Assembly: GCA_038148375.1 (NCBI GenBank) | Contig: JAYQVH010000008.1 | Location: 1-64,000, forward strand | Origin: CAWUEX02 sp038148375 | GTDB taxonomy: Bacteria; Pseudomonadota; Alphaproteobacteria; Rhodospirillales; Rhodospirillaceae | DNA length: 64,000 bases | Direction of reading: 5' to 3' | Shown: one piece after another, positions 58,341 to 64,000 of the stretch | Layout of the letters: every line of letters begins with the position of its first letter | How positions within the stretch are numbered: position 1 is the stretch's first letter | Notes under the pieces: generated by a model | Seen by the model: the letters and a program-made list of their open reading frames with translations, nothing else | The model's database searches: none | What the model was told of the DNA's origin: nothing | Translations under genes and position numbers: made by a program

Positions 58341-59087
58341 ATGGCTGGCCATTCCAAATTCAAGAACATCATGTTCCGCAAAGGCGCGCAGGACAAAAAG
58401 CGCGCCAAGCTGTTCACTAAGCTTGCTAAGGAAATCACCGTGGCAGCCAAAATGGGCATGCCGGATCCGGACCACAATCCGCGGCTGCGCTCCGCCATTG
58501 CGGCGGCGAGAGCGCAAAGTATGCCCAAGGACAATATTCAGCGCGCCATCGACAAAGCGACCGGAGGCGACAGCGAGAACTACGAGGAAGCACGCTACGA
58601 GGGGTATGGCCCGGGCAACGTCGCGGTCATTGTCGAGGCGTTAACTGATAACCGCAACCGCACCGCCGCCGAAGTTCGCAGCGCTTTCAACAAGAACGGC
58701 GGAACGCTCGGCGAGACCAACAGCGTCGCGTTTAACTTCGCCCGTGTCGGTCTGATCAAATACCCGGCCGATGCCGGGAGCGAAGACAAGATCATGGAAG
58801 CGGCAATCCTGTCCGGTGCGCAAGACGTTGAGTCGAGCGAAGACGGCCACGACATCTATTGCGAGCCGGACGATCTCAACGAAGTGCAGAAAGCGCTAGA
58901 AGAAAGTCTGGGCGAGCCCGACAGCGCCCGGCTTGACTGGCGCGCGCTCAACACCGTCGACGTTCAAGAAAAAGACGCTCAAACGTTGTTCGACTTACTC
59001 AACACGCTCGATGACAGTGACGATGTTCAATACGTCGCCGCGAATTATGAAATCGACGACGCGGTAATGGCGAGTTTGGAATCATGA
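58341..59087 (+). CDS. yebC: YebC/PmpR family DNA-binding regulator or translation factor
   Basis: Protein of 248 residues with the family start AGHSKFKNIMFRKGAQDKKR, the RAAIAAARAQSMPKDNIQRA segment seen here as ARAQSMPKDNIQRAIDKA, and YEGYGPGNVAVIVEALTDNRNRT, read here as YEGYGPGNVAVIVEALTDN. Recent work shows that relatives relieve ribosome stalling at polyproline-type motifs, and TACO1 acts on mitochondrial COX1. Position upstream of ruvCAB is conserved in many Proteobacteria. A leader of 127 bases lies before the start. Confidence 0.93.
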   Translation: MAGHSKFKNIMFRKGAQDKKRAKLFTKLAKEITVAAKMGMPDPDHNPRLRSAIAAARAQSMPKDNIQRAIDKATGGDSENYEEARYEGYGPGNVAVIVEALTDNRNRTAAEVRSAFNKNGGTLGETNSVAFNFARVGLIKYPADAGSEDKIMEAAILSGAQDVESSEDGHDIYCEPDDLNEVQKALEESLGEPDSARLDWRALNTVDVQEKDAQTLFDLLNTLDDSDDVQYVAANYEIDDAVMASLES

Positions 59088-59109
59088 CCGCAAACTATTT
59101 GAGGGGCCT

Positions 59110-59622
59110 GTGGCCACACGATTGCTCGGATTAGACCCCGGCCTCCGGCATACGGGATGGGGCATCATTGATGTCGACGGCAACCAGCTGACCGCGATTG
59201 CCAGCGGGACAGTTTCGGCAGAGCAATCGTTGGTTATGCCGCTTCGGCTCCAGCGGCTTTTTCGGGGAATTTCAGATGTGGTTGCCGAATACACGCCGTC
59301 GGAGTGCGCCATCGAAGAGACGTTCGTCAACCGCAATCCAGTATCGACGTTGAAACTCGGTCATGCGCGCGCGGCGGCTATGCTGGCGGCTGCGGAAGCA
59401 GGATTGCTGGTTTCCGAATATTCGCCGAACGCGGTCAAGAAAGCCGTTGTCGGTGCCGGTCACGCCGACAAGATTCAGGTCAGCGCGATGGTCAACATGC
59501 TGCTGCCAATGGCCAGACCGGAAACCGCTGACGCGGCTGACGCCTTAGCCGTAGCAATATGTCACGCGCACCACCGTACAACACAGGAACGGGTCGCAGC
59601 GGCAGCCGGGCGCAGCCGATGA
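59110..59622 (+). CDS. ruvC: Holliday-junction resolvase RuvC
   Basis: Endonuclease of 170 residues that cuts Holliday junctions. Acidic residues are in place: Asp in LGLDPGLRHTGWG, Glu in AIEETFVNRNP and Asp in ETADAADALAVAICH. GTG start at 59110, with GAGGGG upstream. First gene of ruvC-ruvA-ruvB; its stop overlaps the ruvA start (ATGA). Confidence 0.96.
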   Translation: MATRLLGLDPGLRHTGWGIIDVDGNQLTAIASGTVSAEQSLVMPLRLQRLFRGISDVVAEYTPSECAIEETFVNRNPVSTLKLGHARAAAMLAAAEAGLLVSEYSPNAVKKAVVGAGHADKIQVSAMVNMLLPMARPETADAADALAVAICHAHHRTTQERVAAAAGRSR

Positions 59623-60242
59623 TCGCGAAGCTCAAAGGTTTGGTCGATGCCATCGGTCCCGACTGGACTGTGATTGATGTGGCGGGCGTCGGCTACCACG
59701 TGTTTTGCTCCGGGCGGACACTGTCTGCATTGCCCCCGCAAGGTGAGGCAGTGACGGTGTTCGTCGAAACGCACGTGCGTGAAGACCACATTCACCTGTA
59801 TGGCTTCGCGACGGCGCGCGAAAAAGAGGCGTTCCAGATTCTCACCAAGGTGCAGGGCGTCGGTGCAAAAGTCGCGCTGGCGATTTTATCGGTCTTAAGT
59901 CCGGATCAAATGGCTCAGGCGGTCGCGGCCCAGGATAAAACACCGTTCGCGCGCGCGAGCGGCGTCGGCCCGAAGTTGGCCGCACGCCTGGTAACAGAAC
60001 TCAAGGATAAGGTCGGCGCCATCGGTGTGACGCCGCTCCCGGCCGCAAAGGCAGCGAAAAGCAACGGCAAGGGGACCGATACGGACGTGGTCGACGATGC
60101 CGTCTCTGCCCTGGTTAATCTTGGATACGGCCGCGCCGATGCCTTCGCCGCCGTGTCCCGCGCGATGGTCGCGCCCGACCCGCCCGGTTCGCTCGACGGG
60201 ATCATCAAGTCCGGTTTGAAGGAATTGTCCGCCAATGGCTGA
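59619..60242 (+). CDS. ruvA: Holliday-junction DNA helicase subunit RuvA
   Basis: Protein of 207 residues that binds the junction as a tetramer and loads RuvB. The OB-fold start is MIAKLKGLVDAIGPDWTVID, then VFVETHVREDHIHLYGFA. The two helix-hairpin-helix motifs are in VQGVGAKVALAILS and ASGVGPKLAARLVTELK. The C-terminal UBA-like domain that touches RuvB is in ALVNLGYGRADAFAAVS. The ATG at 59619 overlaps the ruvC stop; upstream in-frame starts lie inside ruvC. Confidence 0.96.
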   Translation: MIAKLKGLVDAIGPDWTVIDVAGVGYHVFCSGRTLSALPPQGEAVTVFVETHVREDHIHLYGFATAREKEAFQILTKVQGVGAKVALAILSVLSPDQMAQAVAAQDKTPFARASGVGPKLAARLVTELKDKVGAIGVTPLPAAKAAKSNGKGTDTDVVDDAVSALVNLGYGRADAFAAVSRAMVAPDPPGSLDGIIKSGLKELSANG

Positions 60243-61272
60243 AGACCGGATTGTCTCCCTCAGCGCGTCGGGTGATGACGCCGATGCGAAGCTGCGGCCG
60301 CAAAGGCTGTCGGACTTCATCGGCCAGAACCAGGTGCGGCAAAACCTTGATGTTTTCATTCAGGCGGCGTCGGGCCGGGACGAGCCGCTTGATCACGTGC
60401 TGCTTCACGGGCCTCCGGGTTTGGGCAAAACGACGCTGGCGCAGATCGTCGCGCGCGAGCTGGGCGTCGGTTTCCGCGCAACCTCCGGACCGATGATTGC
60501 CAAAGCCGGAGATTTGGCGGCCATTCTGACCAATCTGGAAGCACGCGACGTCCTGTTTATCGACGAAATACATCGCCTCAATCCCGCCATAGAGGAAGTG
60601 TTGTATCCGGCCATGGAAGATTTCCAGCTGGACCTGATCATCGGTGAGGGTCCGGCGGCGCGATCCGTGCGCATTGAGTTACAGCCCTTCACCTTGGTCG
60701 GTGCGACGACCCGGTCCGGTCTGCTGACAACTCCGCTGCGCGACCGCTTCGGGATTCCCCTGCGGCTGGATTTTTACGAGGCGGAGGACTTGGTCAATAT
60801 CGTGACCCGCGGTGCATCGATTCTGAATTTCGAATTGAGCGAAGACGGCGCTATGGAGATCGCGAAGCGGTCGCGCGGTACGCCGCGTGTCGCCGGGCGG
60901 CTGTTGCGCCGCGTGCGCGACTTTGCCGCCGTAGCGGAGATTGCGCCTGTCGATGCCAAGGCGGCAGATGCGGCGCTCCAGCGGTTGGAGGTCGATGCGC
61001 TCGGTCTCGATGCTATGGATCGGAGATATCTTACATGCATTGCCGAATTCTATGGCGGGGGACCTGTTGGCATCGATACGCTTTCTGCGGCGCTTGCCGA
61101 AGAGCGGGACACGCTCGAAGACGTCATCGAGCCGTTCTTGATTCAACGCGGATTGATCCAGCGCACGCCGCGGGGACGTCTGCTCGCCGACAGCGGATAC
61201 CGGCATATTGGGTTGAGCGCGCCGCAACGCGAGACCGGACAGTTTACAATGCTCAATGAGGAGGGTCCGTGA
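60235..61272 (+). CDS. ruvB: Holliday-junction branch migration ATPase RuvB
   Basis: AAA+ motor of 345 residues that drives branch migration with RuvA. Walker A is GPPGLGKTTLAQ, Walker B is VLFIDEIHRL, sensor 1 is GATTRSGLLTTPLRDRFG and the arginine finger follows. The C-terminal winged helix ends QRGLIQRTPRGRLL. It starts 8 bases before the ruvA stop and overlaps the ybgC start by four bases. Confidence 0.97.
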   Translation: MAEDRIVSLSASGDDADAKLRPQRLSDFIGQNQVRQNLDVFIQAASGRDEPLDHVLLHGPPGLGKTTLAQIVARELGVGFRATSGPMIAKAGDLAAILTNLEARDVLFIDEIHRLNPAIEEVLYPAMEDFQLDLIIGEGPAARSVRIELQPFTLVGATTRSGLLTTPLRDRFGIPLRLDFYEAEDLVNIVTRGASILNFELSEDGAMEIAKRSRGTPRVAGRLLRRVRDFAAVAEIAPVDAKAADAALQRLEVDALGLDAMDRRYLTCIAEFYGGGPVGIDTLSAALAEERDTLEDVIEPFLIQRGLIQRTPRGRLLADSGYRHIGLSAPQRETGQFTMLNEEGP

Positions 61273-61739
61273 GCACACCGCTGCCGCGTGCCGCTCAGGG
61301 TGTGATGGATGGTCATGTCCATCGGTTGCCCGTCCGTGTCTATTACGAAGAGACAGACGCGGGTCGCATGGTCTACCACGCGGCATACCTGAAGTTCGCC
61401 GAACGGGCGCGCACCGAAATGATGCGCCTGTGCGGTCTCGACCATATGACGATGATGGAACAGGATGGGCTGGTCTTCACGGTTCACTCGGCAGATATCC
61501 GCTACAAGCGCCAAGCGAAACTCGACGACGAATTGATTGTCAGTACCGAAGTCGCTGGGCTCGGCGGCGCGTCCATGACGATGGCGCAGACCGTAAGCCG
61601 CATCGACAACGGCGCGCTTGGCCCGACCATCGCTGAATTGGAACTCAAACTTGCCGTTGTTGATATGGCGGGCCGTCCCGTGCGTCTGCCGCAATCCTTG
61701 AAAGAAACGTTGGAACGATTACGCCTAGATAAAGGTTAG
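61269..61739 (+). CDS. ybgC: Tol-Pal system acyl-CoA thioesterase YbgC
   Basis: Hotdog-fold thioesterase of 156 residues. VRVYYEETDAGRMVYHAAYLK, seen here as YYEETDAGRMVYHAAYL, is the active-site segment with the catalytic Asp. SADIRYKRQAKLDDELIV follows. The gene opens the tol operon, as is usual in Proteobacteria, and its start overlaps the end of ruvB, so ruvCAB and tol may be read on one transcript. Confidence 0.94.
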   Translation: MSTPLPRAAQGVMDGHVHRLPVRVYYEETDAGRMVYHAAYLKFAERARTEMMRLCGLDHMTMMEQDGLVFTVHSADIRYKRQAKLDDELIVSTEVAGLGGASMTMAQTVSRIDNGALGPTIAELELKLAVVDMAGRPVRLPQSLKETLERLRLDKG

Positions 61740-61745
61740 GTCTCT

Positions 61746-62471
61746 ATGGATGTTGATACCCTTGGCGCTGTTGAAGCGCTCGCTTCGCAATCGGAATTTT
61801 CTCTGTGGGGCCTGTTTCTACAGGCGGACATCGTTGTTAAAGCCGTGATGCTTGGGCTGATCCTCGCTTCCATCTGGAGTTGGGGCATTATGTTCGACAA
61901 GATTTTCCGCTTGCGGTCGTTGACAAAGAAAGCCGAACGGTTTGAAGAGAAATTTTGGTCCGGCAGTTCGCTCGAGGAACTGTACGACCGTGTCGGACCG
62001 CGACCGCCCGATCCCATGTCTTCGATTTTCGTCGCCGCGATGCGCGAATGGCGACGCTCGTCGTCAAAGGGCAAAGAGGGCAAGCCGGACAATATGGCCG
62101 GGCTCGGCCAGCGGATCGACAGGGTGATGCGGATCAGCCTCGAACGCGAAATGGATCACCTGCAGCGGCGCATGACGTTCCTGGCCAGCACGGGAGCGGT
62201 CGCACCGTTTCTGGGACTGTTCGGGACTGTGTGGGGAATTATGAACACGTTCTCCGCCATCGGTGCTTCGAGCGATACCAGTTTGGCAACGGTGGCTCCG
62301 GGGATCGCCGAAGCGCTCTTTGCGACGGCGCTTGGACTGGTGGCGGCAATCCCTGCAGTCATTGCGTACAACTCCATCTCGTCGGATATGAACCGTTACG
62401 CGCTACGTCTGGAAAACTTTGCCGGCGAGTTCGGCGCCATATTGTCACGCCAGCTTGAGGAGCAAAGATAG
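61746..62471 (+). CDS. tolQ: Tol-Pal proton channel protein TolQ
   Basis: Inner-membrane protein of 241 residues with three transmembrane helices. It forms the proton channel with TolR and energises TolA. MLGLILASIWSWGIMFDKIF is the first helix; MTFLASTGAVAPFLGLFGTVWGIMNTF, here FLASTGAVAPFLGLFGTVWG, and EALFATALGLVAAIPAVIAYN, here ALFATALGLVAAIPAV, are the channel helices. The start follows ybgC by 6 bases. Confidence 0.96.
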   Translation: MDVDTLGAVEALASQSEFSLWGLFLQADIVVKAVMLGLILASIWSWGIMFDKIFRLRSLTKKAERFEEKFWSGSSLEELYDRVGPRPPDPMSSIFVAAMREWRRSSSKGKEGKPDNMAGLGQRIDRVMRISLEREMDHLQRRMTFLASTGAVAPFLGLFGTVWGIMNTFSAIGASSDTSLATVAPGIAEALFATALGLVAAIPAVIAYNSISSDMNRYALRLENFAGEFGAILSRQLEEQR

Positions 62472-62473
62472 CC

Positions 62474-62923
62474 ATGGGCATGTTCGTTCAATCTGGCGAT
62501 GGCAGCAGTGGGTCGCGCCGCAAGCCCTATCGCCCGATGGCGGAGATCAACGTTACGCCCATGGTTGACGTGATGTTGGTGTTGCTGGTGATCTTCATCG
62601 TTGCCGCGCCGCTGCTGACTACCGGTGTCGATGTCGACCTGCCAGAGGCGACAACACCGAACTTGCCGCAAGACAACAAGGCTCTGACGGTCAATGTCAC
62701 CAAAGACGGGGTGACGCTTCAGGAGACTCCGGTTGACCTGCAAAACCTTGGTGCGCGCCTTAAGGCCGTAACGGAAGCCAATCCTGAAGTGCGTATCTAT
62801 GTCCGTGCCGACAAATCCTTGGCTTATGGCGAGGTAATGACCGTCATGTCCGAAATATATAAAGCCGGCCTGCGCAACGCCGCTTTGGTGACTGACCCGC
62901 CAGCGCGGGGCGCGCGCAGATAA
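62474..62923 (+). CDS. tolR: Tol-Pal protein TolR
   Basis: Protein of 149 residues with one N-terminal transmembrane helix and a periplasmic domain. MAEINVTPMVDVMLVLLVIF carries the proton-binding Asp of the ExbD/TolR family. YVRADKSLAYGEVMTVMSEI is the periplasmic signature. Start is 2 bases after the tolQ stop. Confidence 0.96.
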   Translation: MGMFVQSGDGSSGSRRKPYRPMAEINVTPMVDVMLVLLVIFIVAAPLLTTGVDVDLPEATTPNLPQDNKALTVNVTKDGVTLQETPVDLQNLGARLKAVTEANPEVRIYVRADKSLAYGEVMTVMSEIYKAGLRNAALVTDPPARGARR

Positions 62924-62945
62924 CGGTGCCGGTGGCTCAGACGTC

Positions 62946-63767
62946 ATGACCAGAGGACTCTTCTTTTCAACCACATTGCACGCGCTGATCGTAGCGCTGG
63001 CCTGGTTCGGTGTGCCGTTCTTGGCGCGCAAAAACATCGAAGCGGAGTCACCTATCGTCGTCGAACTCGTTCAAATTGCCGAGGTCACCGCCGCACCGCC
63101 GCCGAAACCGGAACCCGAGCCCGAGCCCGAACCCGAACCAGAGCCGGAACCAGAGCCGGAGCCAGAACCGGAACCGGCTCCCGCGCCTGAGCCTCCGCCG
63201 GTGCCTGAAAAACCTGTTCCGCCGCCACCCGAGCCCAAGGCAGAGCCAAAACCTGAGCAGGTCGCCGCACTGCCACCGGCGCCGAAAGTTGCCGTACCTC
63301 CGCGTAAGCCGACACCGCCGAAACGGGATCAGTTCGACGATTTGGTGAGTTTGGTTAAAGATCTCGAAAAGGAAGTCGCGAAGCGGCCTAAGGACAAGCC
63401 GCCCGAAGCATCGACCACGACGGATGATCCTAAGATTCGCACTTTACAAAACGCCGACCGGGCGACGCTCAGTGAACGTGATGCCATCCGTGCGCATATC
63501 GAAAACTGCTGGCGCATCGACCCGGGTAAGGAAGGCATTTCCGAATTGAGTGCCGATATCGAAGTGTCCATCAATCCCGACGGCAGTGTAAGGACGGCGG
63601 TCATTCAAAACACGGCACGATATTTCTCTGACTCGGCATTTCGGACGTTCGCCGATGGCGCGCGAAATGCCGTACTAAGTTGCCGGAACATCCCAATCTC
63701 GCCACAAAGATACGACATCTTTAAGGAAATTGTTTTTACCTTCACGCCGCAGGGCAGGCTTAACTAG
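62946..63767 (+). CDS. tolA: Tol-Pal linker protein TolA
   Basis: Periplasm-spanning protein of 273 residues. One N-terminal transmembrane helix (STTLHALIVALAWFGVPFLA) anchors it. A Pro/Glu-rich region follows (about 50-115), which includes more than ten Glu-Pro dipeptides in a row at about 56-80, in DNA made of GAGCCC/GAACCG-like hexamers. A charged segment and a C-terminal domain (RAHIENCWRIDPGK, TARYFSDSAFRTFADGARNAVLSC) complete it, with the two cysteines expected to pair. A stiff Pro-rich spacer replaces the Ala-rich helical domain II of E. coli TolA. EF-P would help its translation. Confidence 0.93.
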   Translation: MTRGLFFSTTLHALIVALAWFGVPFLARKNIEAESPIVVELVQIAEVTAAPPPKPEPEPEPEPEPEPEPEPEPEPEPAPAPEPPPVPEKPVPPPPEPKAEPKPEQVAALPPAPKVAVPPRKPTPPKRDQFDDLVSLVKDLEKEVAKRPKDKPPEASTTTDDPKIRTLQNADRATLSERDAIRAHIENCWRIDPGKEGISELSADIEVSINPDGSVRTAVIQNTARYFSDSAFRTFADGARNAVLSCRNIPISPQRYDIFKEIVFTFTPQGRLN

Positions 63768-63843
63768 GCGAAATGTGATATCTATGAGGACGAGGGGCAA
63801 CGGTACCGGACGTTAAGGGTGCCGCATAAAGGATGAGGTATAA

Positions 63844-64000
63844 GTGTTTCACTTAACACGTTTTGTTCTGCTGGCCGTCGCGGCGGTTGTGTCGACGACT
63901 GCAGTTGCTCAGGTGCAAATCGATATTACGCGCGGCCGTGTCGAACCGATGCCGATCGCCGTCGCGCTGTTTCCAGGCAACGACGAGCAGTCGAGCCGTG
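63844..64000 (+). CDS. tolB: Tol-Pal protein TolB, 5' part
   Basis: GTG start at 63844, with GGATGAGG upstream. The first 52 residues run to the window edge: a signal peptide (FVLLAVAAVVSTTAVA) and then QVQIDITRGRVEPMPIAVAL, the start of the TolB N-terminal domain. The gene is truncated by the window edge only. TolB is the periplasmic partner of Pal. Identity is strengthened by its place after tolQRA. Confidence 0.9.
   Translation, partial: MFHLTRFVLLAVAAVVSTTAVAQVQIDITRGRVEPMPIAVALFPGNDEQSSR

Noticed and set aside
63109..63190. CRISPR-like or satellite repeat
   Set aside because: The repeated hexamers are in frame within tolA and code for Glu-Pro. There are no spacers.

Overview
The window is a dense, GC-rich stretch of an alphaproteobacterial chromosome. 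Several markers point to the class and probably to Rhodospirillales or a neighbour: GapR (DUF2312), a DUF1013/TrcR regulator, DUF1192, two YdcH/DUF465 proteins, COQ9, a transhydrogenase alpha subunit split into two genes, and the blocks zapA-6S RNA-5-FCL and ruvCAB-ybgC-tolQRAB. A NavAb-like sodium channel would suit a marine or saline habitat (inference). No rRNA, tRNA, CRISPR array, insertion sequence or prophage was seen.

Layout. 1-7.9 kb: a frameshifted response regulator/Hpt protein, gapR, the sodium channel, an acyl-CoA synthetase, oligoendopeptidase F and an ABC1/UbiB kinase-like protein. 8-31 kb: housekeeping genes (pntAA-pntAB-pntB, rpsU, def, coq9) interleaved with an unusual set of enzymes. 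That set holds a Tat-type DUF1838 protein, three methyltransferases of one family with a conserved HIQP-x-GY segment, two copies of a small partner protein, a Tat-lipoprotein short-chain dehydrogenase, three signal-peptide proteins resembling F420:NADP oxidoreductase, two signal-peptide COG4798-type methyltransferases on either side of a TonB-dependent receptor, an eight-helix membrane protein and a class III CoA-transferase. 31-37.4 kb: a small accessory island with an adenylating enzyme interrupted by an amber codon, a carrier-condensation NRPS-like protein, an SRPBCC protein, a glycosyltransferase-like protein, an FkbM methyltransferase and a SnoaL-like secreted protein. 37.4-64 kb: mainly core genes: purKE, trcR, a class III cyclase and its pseudo-cyclase paralogue, rpmE, a MotA/MotB/OmpA-like envelope set, an inositol monophosphatase, efp and epmA, thiE, an aldolase, zapA-6S RNA-5-FCL, ymdB, yebC, ruvCAB and the tol operon, which runs off the right edge inside tolB.

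How the genes work together. efp and epmA encode a substrate and the enzyme that modifies it. ruvCAB forms the Holliday-junction resolvasome. ybgC-tolQRAB builds the Tol-Pal machine. pntAA-pntAB-pntB makes NADPH using the proton gradient. The 8-30 kb enzyme set has no function I can name. Its striking feature is that many members are NAD(P)- or SAM-type Rossmann enzymes carrying export signals, in a compartment where those cofactors are not normally present.

The strongest single observations are: (1) that exported-enzyme neighbourhood with a repeated methyltransferase + small-protein module; (2) a candidate programmed -1 frameshift in the cyclase gene at 44694-44700 (A AAA AAA heptamer, 8-nt spacer, 6-bp hairpin) joining an N-terminal domain shared with the neighbouring paralogue to the cyclase; (3) an rpsU gene whose only plausible start codon is CTG; (4) an in-frame amber codon in the adenylating enzyme and a frameshift in the response regulator.
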